From: an uncultured Lachnospiraceae bacterium
GTDB lineage: Bacteria; Bacillota; Clostridia; Lachnospirales; Lachnospiraceae
DNA length: 31,472 nucleotides
Reading direction: 5' to 3'
Assembly (NCBI GenBank): GCA_910586275.1
Contig: CAJUIM010000030.1
Span: 1 to 31,472, forward strand
Within the stretch, counting starts at the first letter, position 1. The number at the start of each line of letters is the position of its first letter. The notes under the pieces are model-generated. The model ran no database searches and had not been told where the DNA came from. It worked only from the letters and a program-made list of their open reading frames with translations. A program made the position numbers and the translations under genes. Below are positions 16,087 through 23,815 of the stretch, piece after piece.

Positions 16087-19000
16087 CTAAAGCAGCACCT
16101 CTTCCATCACCCCCAGTACCTTTTCCGCCATCCCAAGCAGCTGTTCCGCATCCCGTTCCACCATGCCGTACCGTTTATACTTCAGCAGGAACATCGGCCC
16201 TCCTTTCGCGGCAAAAGTCAGTTTCGGGCACCGCTTCAGCAAATCCGGTATCTCCTCCGTCTTAATTTCCGCATTGGCATTCAGCAGAAACCGGATTTCC
16301 TCATTTTTCCCCCGCACCTCGGACATATATAACCGATGCGCCTGAACGCGGATTAAAGCAATGCGCAGCAAATTATCCACGGATTTGGGTATTTCCCCGA
16401 AGCGGTCCAACAGTTCTTCTTTCATATCCTCGCTTTCCGCCTGATTTTCTATGCCGGCTATCCTCTTGTAAATATCCAGTTTCTGAAATTCGTTAACGAT
16501 ATAAGAAGGCGGTATGAAAGCATCCACATCCAGATCCACCGTAGTGCTGAAGTCCTCTTTTGTCTGAATCCCTTTCAAAGTTTTTACCGCTTCGTTCAGC
16601 ATTTTGCAGTACAAATCATATCCCACTGCCTGCATATGCCCATGCTGTCTGGCTCCCAGCAAGTTGCCTGCCCCGCGGATTTCCAAGTCGCGCATGGCAA
16701 TTTTGAAGCCGCTTCCCAAATCAGTGAATTCCCGGATGGCTGCCAGACGTTTCTCCGCAATCTCCTTCAGCATTTTATCCCTTCGGTACATAAGGAACGC
16801 ATAAGCCGTACGGTTGGAACGCCCCACCCGTCCTCTTAACTGGTAAAGCTGGGACAGCCCCATGTTATCGGCATCGTGGATAATCATTGTGTTGACATTG
16901 GAAATATCCAAACCGGTCTCTATAATGGTGGTAGACACCAGCACGTCGATTTCCCCGTCGATAAATTCGTACATTATTTTTTCCAATTCATGTTCTTTCA
17001 TCTGTCCGTGGGCAAAAGATACATTGGCTTCCGGCACCAAAGCCGCTATTTTTGCCGAAACATCGGCTATGTTGCTGACACGGTTATAGACATAGTATAC
17101 CTGTCCCCCTCTGGACAGTTCCCTTACAATAGCCTCCCTCACCATTTCTTCATTATATTCCATCACATAAGTCTGAATAGGAAGCCTATCTTCCGGCGCT
17201 TCTTCCAGCACGCTCATATCCCGGATGCCGATCAGGCTCATATGCAGCGTCCTTGGGATCGGTGTGGCTGTCAGCGTGAGCACATCCACTGTCTCTTTCA
17301 TTTTCTTAATCTTCTCTTTATGCGCTACGCCGAACCGCTGTTCCTCGTCAATAATCAGCAGACCCAAGTCTTTGAAAACCACATCCTTGGACAAAACCCG
17401 GTGAGTGCCGATTATAATATCCACCATGCCTTTCCTTAAGTCTTCCACCGTCTTTTTTATTTCCGTCTGTGTCCGGAAACGGGACATTAAATCTACCCTA
17501 ACCGGAAAGTCTTTCATTCTCTGCACAAAAGTATTATAGTGCTGCTGTGCCAAAATCGTGGTAGGAACAAGGTAAACTACCTGTTTGCCCTCCTGAATGG
17601 CCTTGAATGCCGCACGAATGGCAATTTCCGTTTTCCCGTATCCCACGTCCCCGCAGATCAGCCGGTCCATAATTTTTCTGCTTTCCATATCCGCCTTAGT
17701 GTCTGCAATGGCTGCCAACTGATCCTCCGTTTCTTCATAGGGGAACATCTCTTCAAATTCCTGCTGCCATACCGTGTCCTTTCCGTAAACATAGCCTTCC
17801 TGCTGCTGCCGTGCCGCATACAGTTCCACCAAGTCTTTGGCAACTTCGTTGACCGCACCCTTTACCTTGCTCTTTGTCCGGTTCCATTCCTGTGTCCCCA
17901 GCTTATTCAGTTTGGGCTTATTGGCATCCGCGGAGGCATATTTCTGAATGACATCCAGACCCGTGGCAAGGATATAAAGATTTCCGCCGTCCCGGTATTC
18001 AATCTTCATATAATCCTTGACGACCTTCTCCACCTCCACTTTCTCAATGCCCTTATAGATCCCCAGGCCGTGGCTTTCGTGCACTACATAGTCTCCCACT
18101 TTCAGATCCGCAAAATCATTGATTTTCTGGCCTTCATATTTTTTCTTTTTCTTCTTTTTCTTCTTTTCCGTACCGAAGATATCCGTTTCCGAAATGACCA
18201 CAAATTTTATCAGCGGATATTCAAAACCTTTCAGCGCATGCCCGTAAAAGGTCATAATTTCCCCCGGCTGAATCTCACGGAACGGGTCTTCACTGTAAAA
18301 ACTGGTCAGTTCCTCTTCCCGCAAATCTTCCGCCAGCCTCTTCGCCCTGGTTCTGGAGCCGGACAGGAGCAGCACACGGAAACCGTTTTTCCGATACCGT
18401 TTCAGATCCTTAACCAGGGCTTCAAAACTATTATTATAAGAAGCAACGCTTTTTGCCCCGATATCAAATTTCCTGCCGGCCTTAAGCAGCGTGTTCTTCA
18501 TGTCAATGGCCGAAAGCATGACCACCCGGTTAGACGATATTTTTGCCATGACTTCCTCCACGCCGTACAGAATTTCCGTCTGTGCCGGCAATGCATAACC
18601 CTTTTCCAGACGATGCATCATGCTTTCCCGGAACTCCGTCTCCACCGCATCGGCATGTTCTTTCACTCTTGCCGGCTCATCAATGAAAATGCAGCACTTC
18701 TCTTTCTCATACAGTTCCGTAAAGGACACCGTCTCAGGATAAAAACAGCGGATATAGCTTTCCAAATTCACGGAGGTGCGCAGTTCCAGAAGCTGTTCCT
18801 TCAGTTCCTTTACCTGGAGCGTAATGCGGTGCGCTTCCTCTGTCTTAAAGTCTTCCCTCATTTTTTCGCTGCATGCTTTCGCCTCCGCTTCAATCCGCCT
18901 AACCCCTCTTTTCAGTCCCTCCTCCGTAAGCACCATCTCCGTGGCAGGGTAAATCCGGATGGACTGAAGATTTTCAATAGAACGCTGGCTTAAGATATCG

Positions 19001-19617
19001 AAGCTGCGGATAGACTCCACCTCTTCCCCCCACAGTTCAATCCGATAAGGATTTTCCTCCGTTAGGTCAAAAATATCCACAATGCCTCCCCGAATGCTGA
19101 ACTGTCCCGGAGCCTCTACCTGATAGTTCTTCTCGTAGCCCATCTCCACCAGTCTGCCCGCCAGTTGCTGCTCATTGACAGTCGATTGGTATCCGATAGA
19201 CACCACATTCTTTTCCAATGCTTTCAGCGGGACCTGCGGGGTCATTAAACTGCCGAAAGTGGTCACTACGGTAAGAGGCCTCCCCTCTATGATCCTGCGC
19301 AGTGCCCTCACCCGCTCTTTCACTAACTGATTTCCATGAATATCTGCCTGATAAAAAATCAAGTCTTTTGCCGGATACATAATGACATTCCTATCATAAA
19401 GCCGGTAATCCTCATAAATTTCCCTTGCCCGCAAATCGCTGAAGGTAACGATTATCTTATACTTCAGCCCCAGTGCGTCACACAAACCGTATACCATATG
19501 CATTTTCTGGGAATCCACGCAGCCCGTCAGCCATGCTGCCGTGCCTGTCTTCTTCAGATACTTTTCAATTTCTTCAAATTCTCCCAGTTCATGCAAAGGT
19601 GCCGTAAATGTTCTCAT
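16087..19617 (-). CDS. mfd: Transcription-repair coupling factor Mfd
   Basis: This 1176-residue protein has the full Mfd layout: an N-terminal UvrB-like module, an RNA-polymerase-interaction domain (KVGDYVVHESHGLGIYKGIE), a RecG-like translocase with Walker A GDVGYGKT (lysine at about 662) and the DEEQ box at 757-760, TATPIPRTL, and a C-terminal TRCF domain. It removes stalled RNA polymerase at lesions and recruits UvrA. A run of nine lysines lies at about 485-493, just before the polymerase-binding domain. The ATG at 19617 was chosen by the family N-terminus. GGAGAAAGG lies 12 bases upstream, and the longer ORF would overlap pth. It starts 25 bases after the pth stop, so pth-mfd is an operon, as in Bacillus, but without the small fin gene. 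Confidence 0.96.
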   Translation of the reverse strand: MRTFTAPLHELGEFEEIEKYLKKTGTAAWLTGCVDSQKMHMVYGLCDALGLKYKIIVTFSDLRAREIYEDYRLYDRNVIMYPAKDLIFYQADIHGNQLVKERVRALRRIIEGRPLTVVTTFGSLMTPQVPLKALEKNVVSIGYQSTVNEQQLAGRLVEMGYEKNYQVEAPGQFSIRGGIVDIFDLTEENPYRIELWGEEVESIRSFDILSQRSIENLQSIRIYPATEMVLTEEGLKRGVRRIEAEAKACSEKMREDFKTEEAHRITLQVKELKEQLLELRTSVNLESYIRCFYPETVSFTELYEKEKCCIFIDEPARVKEHADAVETEFRESMMHRLEKGYALPAQTEILYGVEEVMAKISSNRVVMLSAIDMKNTLLKAGRKFDIGAKSVASYNNSFEALVKDLKRYRKNGFRVLLLSGSRTRAKRLAEDLREEELTSFYSEDPFREIQPGEIMTFYGHALKGFEYPLIKFVVISETDIFGTEKKKKKKKKKYEGQKINDFADLKVGDYVVHESHGLGIYKGIEKVEVEKVVKDYMKIEYRDGGNLYILATGLDVIQKYASADANKPKLNKLGTQEWNRTKSKVKGAVNEVAKDLVELYAARQQQEGYVYGKDTVWQQEFEEMFPYEETEDQLAAIADTKADMESRKIMDRLICGDVGYGKTEIAIRAAFKAIQEGKQVVYLVPTTILAQQHYNTFVQRMKDFPVRVDLMSRFRTQTEIKKTVEDLRKGMVDIIIGTHRVLSKDVVFKDLGLLIIDEEQRFGVAHKEKIKKMKETVDVLTLTATPIPRTLHMSLIGIRDMSVLEEAPEDRLPIQTYVMEYNEEMVREAIVRELSRGGQVYYVYNRVSNIADVSAKIAALVPEANVSFAHGQMKEHELEKIMYEFIDGEIDVLVSTTIIETGLDISNVNTMIIHDADNMGLSQLYQLRGRVGRSNRTAYAFLMYRRDKMLKEIAEKRLAAIREFTDLGSGFKIAMRDLEIRGAGNLLGARQHGHMQAVGYDLYCKMLNEAVKTLKGIQTKEDFSTTVDLDVDAFIPPSYIVNEFQKLDIYKRIAGIENQAESEDMKEELLDRFGEIPKSVDNLLRIALIRVQAHRLYMSEVRGKNEEIRFLLNANAEIKTEEIPDLLKRCPKLTFAAKGGPMFLLKYKRYGMVERDAEQLLGMAEKVLGVMEEVLL

Positions 19618-19642
19618 CCTATAACCATGCCTTTCTCCAAAC

Positions 19643-20242
19643 TCATTGCTTTCCGTCCGGTTCCCCATCCGCCCGCACTTTGCGGTTAAATACATTCATT
19701 GCAGCGTCCGTCCCTTCCGTCAGCATCAGCCTTACTGCCTGTACGGCCTTTTCCGATGCTTCATCTATGGCTGCTCTTTCTTCCTTATTAAAATGCCCCA
19801 ACACCCAGTCTGCCAGATCATATGTTTTGGGCTTTTCCCCTACACCCATGCGGATTCTCCGGAAATTCTCCGTTCCCAGCATTTTAATTATATTTTTCAG
19901 TCCGTTATGGCCTCCCGCGCTGCCTTTTTTCCGCACCCGCAGCTGCCCTGGCGGCAGGCTCACATCATCCGATATGACAATAAGCTCCTGTTCCGCATCC
20001 GCTTTATAATAATCCATTGCCATCCGCAGGCTCTCCCCGCTTAGGTTCATATAAGTCAGAGGCTTCATCAGAATCACTTTCTGCCCCTCAATATTCCCCT
20101 TGCCTAGCAATGCTTTATGTTTTAACTCCAGCACACTGATATTATACTTCTCCGCCAAAGCATCTATCACATCATAACCCACATTATGGCGGGTATTGCC
20201 GTATTCTTTTCCCGGATTTCCCAATCCTGCTATGATATACAT
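19643..20242 (-). CDS. pth: Peptidyl-tRNA hydrolase
   Basis: This 199-residue protein is a bacterial Pth, which frees tRNA from peptidyl-tRNA that drops off ribosomes. It begins MYIIAGLGNPGKEYGNTRHNVGY, with Asn9 and the catalytic His19 in the expected places. It also has KPLTYMNLSGES, VISDDVSLPPGQLRVRKKGSAGGHNGLKNI and RIRMGVGEKP. Length is normal (about 185-200). The Bacillus orthologue is spoVC, also next to mfd. AGGA lies 8 bases before the ATG. The downstream mfd gene is probably co-transcribed. The upstream gap to spoVG carries the spoVG terminator, so pth likely has its own promoter, which I could not define well. Confidence 0.96.
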   Translation of the reverse strand: MYIIAGLGNPGKEYGNTRHNVGYDVIDALAEKYNISVLELKHKALLGKGNIEGQKVILMKPLTYMNLSGESLRMAMDYYKADAEQELIVISDDVSLPPGQLRVRKKGSAGGHNGLKNIIKMLGTENFRRIRMGVGEKPKTYDLADWVLGHFNKEERAAIDEASEKAVQAVRLMLTEGTDAAMNVFNRKVRADGEPDGKQ

Positions 20243-20455
20243 ATTCCATATCCTCGCTTTCCCGTTCTGCCTTTACAGTATACAACGACAAGCCACGGCA
20301 TCGGTGCCGTGACTCATTCAATGCATCCCCTCATTCCGCCTGTCCTATCCTTTTTCATACTTACCGTATATCAGGAACATATTTAGCCAATTAACGTTGA
20401 TTCGGCTACTCTGCCATATTACCATACAGTTTTCCAATAATCAACGGCATTATGC

Positions 20456-20499
20456 CGGGCACCCGTCAGCTTCTGCTGACATACTTCCTCTGGGTGCCC
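20456..20499. other. Compound hairpin behind the spoVG terminator
   Basis: A 9-bp outer stem CGGGCACCC (20456-20464) / GGGTGCCCG (20492-20500) encloses a second stem GTCAGC/GCTGAC with a 4-nt loop. The outer right arm is part of the 23-nt repeat shared with the glgP terminator, where this partner arm is absent. The pairing is directly visible; the role is unknown. Confidence 0.6.
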
Positions 20500-20513
20500 G
20501 TGTGCATAAAAAT
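20491..20513. repeat. 23-nt direct repeat, copy 2
   Basis: Identical to 1701-1723. Here too it overlaps the T-tract of a minus-strand terminator, that of spoVG. Confidence 0.75.
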
Positions 20514-20542
20514 TACGGGCACCGCCCCCCGGCAGTACCCGT
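20507..20542 (-). terminator. spoVG intrinsic terminator
   Basis: On the minus strand, ACGGGTACTGCC pairs with GGCGGTGCCCGT (12 bp with two G-U pairs) around a GGGG-type loop, followed by AATTTTTATG. It lies about 40 bases after the spoVG stop. Confidence 0.9.
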
Positions 20543-20579
20543 ATCAACATCTGTAAATAATGCACGAAATAAAATAGTC

Positions 20580-20855
20580 CTATCCCTCCACATCCGGCTC
20601 CAGCAGCGCCCTCTCGTAGCCTTCCAGTATTATGTCTTGTATCCGCTCCCGGGTATCCGAATTGATGGGATGTGCAATATCCCTATATTCCCCATCTGTC
20701 GCTCTTTTACTCGGCATTGCAATGAAAAGACCTTTCTCGCCTTCAATCACCTTAATATCATGCACTACGAATTCATCATCAAGAGTGATAGATACGATCG
20801 CCTTCATCTTCCCTTCCTTTGCAATCTTCCGTACTCTAACATCTGTAATCTGCAT
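20580..20855 (-). CDS. spoVG: SpoVG, site-specific RNA/DNA-binding regulator
   Basis: This 91-residue protein starts MQITDVRVRKI and carries the SpoVG core (MKAIVSITLDDEFVVHDIKVIEG, GLFIAMPSKR, YRDIAHPINSDTRERI). Length is typical (84-100). In Firmicutes SpoVG affects sporulation septation and virulence genes and binds nucleic acid. AAGGGGG lies 6 bases before the ATG. It has its own promoter at the end of glgD and its own terminator, so it is probably monocistronic, though read-through from glgC-glgD is possible because no terminator separates them. Confidence 0.96.
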   Translation of the reverse strand: MQITDVRVRKIAKEGKMKAIVSITLDDEFVVHDIKVIEGEKGLFIAMPSKRATDGEYRDIAHPINSDTRERIQDIILEGYERALLEPDVEG

Positions 20856-20902
20856 GCCGTATCCCCCTTGGATATCATATGGTCTGAATAGTTTCTATTA
20901 AT

Positions 20903-20931
20903 ATTATAACATTACATTACATATCTGTCAC
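20903..20931 (-). promoter_or_regulatory. spoVG promoter overlapping the glgD 3' end
   Basis: On the minus strand, GTGACA (20926-20931) and TATAAT (20903-20908) have 17-base spacing. The -35 lies within the last codons of glgD. It is a near-consensus sigma-A site rather than the sigma-H promoter of Bacillus spoVG. Confidence 0.8.
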
Positions 20932-22030
20932 TATGCTCTATTACAATTTTTATCCCGTCTTCACCCTTGTGGTACGAATTTGCACGGATAGTATCCCTGC
21001 TCTCCACGATGCAATTTTCAATGTGTGTGTTATCACCGATGTAAACATCATTCAATATAATAGAATTCTTAATATAACAGTTATTACCAATGTATGTCTT
21101 CTTGAAAATAACAGAATCCTCCACGGTTCCGTTTACGATACAGCCGCTGGAAATAAGGCTGTTCCTTACATGTGCCCCAATATTGTACTTTGCCGGCGGA
21201 AGGTCATCCACTTTGGAATAGATGTCCGGATACTGTTTGAAGAAATAATCCCTTATTTCCGGTTTCAGAAAGTCCATGTTGGTTTCATAGTAGTCCTGCA
21301 CCGATGCAATATTTTTCCAGTACTCTTTAATTTTGTAACCGTAAATCCGTTTCAGACTCTTATAACGTATTAAAATGTCCTTTACGAAATCGTAACGTTC
21401 TTCCTCCATTCCTTTCTCAATCATCTCAATAAGCTGGCGTCTTCTGACTACATAGATGCCGCAGGAAACGGTATTCGATTTGGCCACGACAGGCTTCTCT
21501 TCAAAATCTTCGATGCGGCTTTCTTCATTCATTTTCATCACGCCGTACCTGCCTACATCCATGCCCGCCGGCATATCCTTGCACACAACTGTAATGTCCG
21601 CTTTCCGTTCAATATGGTACTCCAATATTTTATTGTAGTCCATCTTATAAACACAGTCACCGGATGTGATGACAACATACGGCTCATGACTGTTCTTTAA
21701 GAAAAACAGATTTTGGGCGATGGCATCCGCCGTCCCGCGATACCAGAAATTGCTCTCCGCAGTGACCGCAGGGGTAAATACAAATAAACCGCCTTGTTTC
21801 CGCCCGAAATCCCACCATTTAGAGGAACTTAGATGCTCATTCAGACTGCTGGCATTATATTGGGTAAATACCGCCACCTTATGTATATGGGAATTGGACA
21901 TATTGCTCAATGCAAAGTCAATGCCTCTGTAGCTTCCGGCGATCGGCATCGCACAAACGGCCCGTTTCTGGGAAAGTTCCTTCATTCTGTGATTATTGCC
22001 ACCTGCTAAAATTATACCTATTGCTCTCAC
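20912..22030 (-). CDS. glgD: ADP-glucose pyrophosphorylase regulatory subunit GlgD
   Basis: This 372-residue paralogue of GlgC belongs to the GlgD branch, which in Firmicutes forms a heteromer with GlgC and modulates it. It has the nucleotidyltransferase fold (IGIILAGGNNHRM, VVITSGDCVYKMDY) and the C-terminal left-handed beta-helix hexapeptide repeats (VRNSLISSGCIVNGTVEDSVIF and following). The GlgC stretch KVAKPAVAFGGKYR is changed to KRAVCAMPIAGSYR, losing a conserved lysine, consistent with a weakly active or inactive subunit. The start is GTG at 22030, sharing one base with the glgC stop (TAGTG), so the two are translationally coupled. Confidence 0.94.
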   Translation of the reverse strand: MRAIGIILAGGNNHRMKELSQKRAVCAMPIAGSYRGIDFALSNMSNSHIHKVAVFTQYNASSLNEHLSSSKWWDFGRKQGGLFVFTPAVTAESNFWYRGTADAIAQNLFFLKNSHEPYVVITSGDCVYKMDYNKILEYHIERKADITVVCKDMPAGMDVGRYGVMKMNEESRIEDFEEKPVVAKSNTVSCGIYVVRRRQLIEMIEKGMEEERYDFVKDILIRYKSLKRIYGYKIKEYWKNIASVQDYYETNMDFLKPEIRDYFFKQYPDIYSKVDDLPPAKYNIGAHVRNSLISSGCIVNGTVEDSVIFKKTYIGNNCYIKNSIILNDVYIGDNTHIENCIVESRDTIRANSYHKGEDGIKIVIEHSDRYVM

Positions 22031-23301
22031 TATTCATCACCTGCCTTAATCAAAGTTTTTCCGCTTGGAAGATAGCAGTTTTCATAATCTTCCGGCGTTG
22101 TCACGCCGAAAATCACAGAATTCTTCCCGACAGTCACGCCGCCCGGCACTACACTCTTTTCACCGATCGTAACCATTCCGTTATTATATATGTTCGGGTC
22201 GGTTTCATTCGGTGCTTCTTCGCCGATGCCCAGCCTTACATTATCTGCGATTGCCACATTTTCCGCCACAATCGACTTATTGAGCTCACAGTTCTTACCG
22301 ATGCAGGTTTCATTCATAATGATGGAATCCCTTACTACGGTTCCTTCCCCTATCGTCACTCCGCATCCGATTACGGAGTTATATACCTGTCCGTATATTT
22401 CGGCCCCTTCCCCAATGATGCTCTTCTCTATCACGCTGTCGGCAGAAATGTACTGCGGGGGAAGAATCAGGCTGCGGGTATAAATCTTCCAATATTCTTC
22501 ATAAAGGTTAAATTCCGGGACAATATTGATAAGTTCCATATTGGCTTCCCAATAGGAACTTAAAGTGCCCACGTCCTTCCAATATCCGTTAAATTCATAT
22601 GCATAAAGAGGTGCGCCGTTTTTATGGCAATACGGAATGATATGTTTCCCAAAATCCAACGACGGCTGCTCCGCATTGACATTCAGTGCTTTCCGCAGCG
22701 TCTTCCAGTTAAAAATATAAATCCCCATGGATGCCAGATTACTTCTGGGATTCTGGGGTTTTTCCTCAAAATCCGTAATCCTTTTGTTCTCGTCGGTAAT
22801 CATGATGCCGAACCTCTTTGCCTCCTCCATCGGCACGGGCATGACGGCTATCGTCACCTCCGCGTTGTTTTCCTTATGGAAATCCAGCATCACCTCATAA
22901 TCCATCTTATAAATATGATCCCCCGAAAGGATCAGCACATAATCAGGGTTAAAGCTGTCAATGTAATCCATATTCTGATAAATGGCATTCGCGGTTCCGG
23001 TATACCATTCGCTGTGGGCACTTTTCTCATAAGGGGGTAAAACCGTCACGCCTCCTATATTCTTGTCCAAATCCCACGGAATGCCTATTCCAATATGCGT
23101 ATTCAGGCGGAGGGGCTGATACTGCGTAAGCACGCCTACCGTGTCCACTCCGGAATTAATGCAATTACTGAGCGGAAAATCTATAATTCTGTATTTCCCG
23201 CCAAAAGCCACCGCCGGCTTTGCCACTTTTGACGTCAAAACGCCCAATCGGCTGCCCTGTCCGCCGGCCAGCAGCATGGCAATCATTTCTTTTTTAATCA
23301 T
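22030..23301 (-). CDS. glgC: Glucose-1-phosphate adenylyltransferase GlgC
   Basis: This 423-residue protein makes ADP-glucose from glucose-1-phosphate and ATP, the committed step of bacterial glycogen synthesis. It has the nucleotide-binding loop LLAGGQGSRLGVLTSK, AKPAVAFGGKYRIIDFPLSNC, the catalytic region VLILSGDHIYKMDY, the sugar-phosphate region ITDFEEKPQNP, and a C-terminal beta-helix (KSIIGEGAEIYGQVYNSVIGCGVTIGEGTVV). GAGGTGATGAC leads into the ATG. It is the first gene of glgC-glgD; no glycogen synthase or branching enzyme gene is in this window. Confidence 0.96.
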   Translation of the reverse strand: MIKKEMIAMLLAGGQGSRLGVLTSKVAKPAVAFGGKYRIIDFPLSNCINSGVDTVGVLTQYQPLRLNTHIGIGIPWDLDKNIGGVTVLPPYEKSAHSEWYTGTANAIYQNMDYIDSFNPDYVLILSGDHIYKMDYEVMLDFHKENNAEVTIAVMPVPMEEAKRFGIMITDENKRITDFEEKPQNPRSNLASMGIYIFNWKTLRKALNVNAEQPSLDFGKHIIPYCHKNGAPLYAYEFNGYWKDVGTLSSYWEANMELINIVPEFNLYEEYWKIYTRSLILPPQYISADSVIEKSIIGEGAEIYGQVYNSVIGCGVTIGEGTVVRDSIIMNETCIGKNCELNKSIVAENVAIADNVRLGIGEEAPNETDPNIYNNGMVTIGEKSVVPGGVTVGKNSVIFGVTTPEDYENCYLPSGKTLIKAGDE

Positions 23302-23357
23302 GTCATCACCTCTTATAATTACTTATGCTTGTACCAGTCACTATATAATGTTTTTTA

Positions 23358-23386
23358 ATTATACCATATCATGATAGAAAAGTGAA
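23358..23386 (-). promoter_or_regulatory. glgC-glgD promoter
   Basis: On the minus strand, TTCACT (23381-23386) and perfect TATAAT (23358-23363) have 17-base spacing, about 57 bases before the glgC start. Confidence 0.7.
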
Positions 23387-23579
23387 TATTTTTTACAAAA
23401 TATCTTTTTCTTTTTCATGCAACCTTGTGATATTTTTACAAAAATTCTTTTTGCGTTCTTTGTTTTTTGTTACTTTTTCATATTTTCTTTTATTTGTCCT
23501 GTTATATTGCCATCATATTTATCAGACTGTCTGTTCCCCCGCCTCCTGCATGCATATTTTTTAGTCAGGAACCGATGCC

Positions 23580-23639
23580 GCCACGGTACGTTCCGCCAAA
23601 ACACCGGAGCAGACCCAAAACCGAACATTGATTTCCGTA
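23580..23639. repeat. Half-copy of dispersed repeat upstream of murC
   Basis: Aligns without gaps to 31370-31429 with about 44 of 60 bases identical, and 32 of the last 37. It ends in the same TTGATTTCCGTA block as the copies at 81-91 and 31418-31429. The other arm of the inverted repeat is absent. It lies just before the murC promoter region. Confidence 0.65.
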
Positions 23640-23651
23640 CAATGCCGCAAA

Positions 23652-23754
23652 TTGGTATGGATATACTTTTGCGCATATGCTATAATAAAAAATCGGATAT
23701 ATTCCACTATTTGTAAATTACCCGTTTACATATCCATAATTTGCATATAATAAG
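23652..23754 (+). promoter_or_regulatory. Candidate murC promoters
   Basis: Two TATAAT boxes precede murC. One, near 23680, has TGGATA 17 bases upstream. The other, near 23745, follows TTTACA at only 15 bases. Both are moderate. A hairpin ATACTGT/ACAGTAT (23764-23788) lies in the leader about 28 bases before the start codon. Confidence 0.45.
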
Positions 23755-23815
23755 AATAAAACAATACTGTTCACGGAGCGGACAGTATCAACAAAAAAGG
23801 ACAGGAAGTGCAGCC

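Larger units (their letters stand above)
20243..20579. other. Hairpin-rich gap between spoVG and pth
   Basis: This 337-base stretch has no convincing gene. It holds, from right to left: the spoVG terminator, the second copy of the 23-nt repeat, a compound hairpin (20456-20499), a palindrome CGGCATTATGCCG, and a 7-bp stem CACGGCA/TGCCGTG with a 4-nt loop (20294-20311) that has no U-tract. A TATACT close to pth (about 20279) might be its -10. Confidence 0.6.
23302..23815. other. Divergent glgC/murC intergenic region
   Basis: This 514-base gap has the glgC promoter on the left, a very T-rich plus-strand stretch (about 23400-23520), a half-copy of the dispersed repeat (23580-23639), and two possible murC -10 boxes on the right. 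Small ORFs here on either strand have no support and look like noise. Confidence 0.7.

Noticed and set aside
20291..20311. Hairpin CACGGCA/TGCCGTG as a terminator upstream of pth
   Set aside because: There is no U-tract on either strand and a good spoVG terminator already exists; listed only as a gap feature.
20389..20403. AACGTTGATTCGG between spoVG and pth as another repeat copy
   Set aside because: Only about ten bases match and the conserved CCGGCGC core is missing.
23470..23676. Small minus-strand ORF in the glgC-murC gap
   Set aside because: No ribosome site or family match, and it covers the dispersed repeat.
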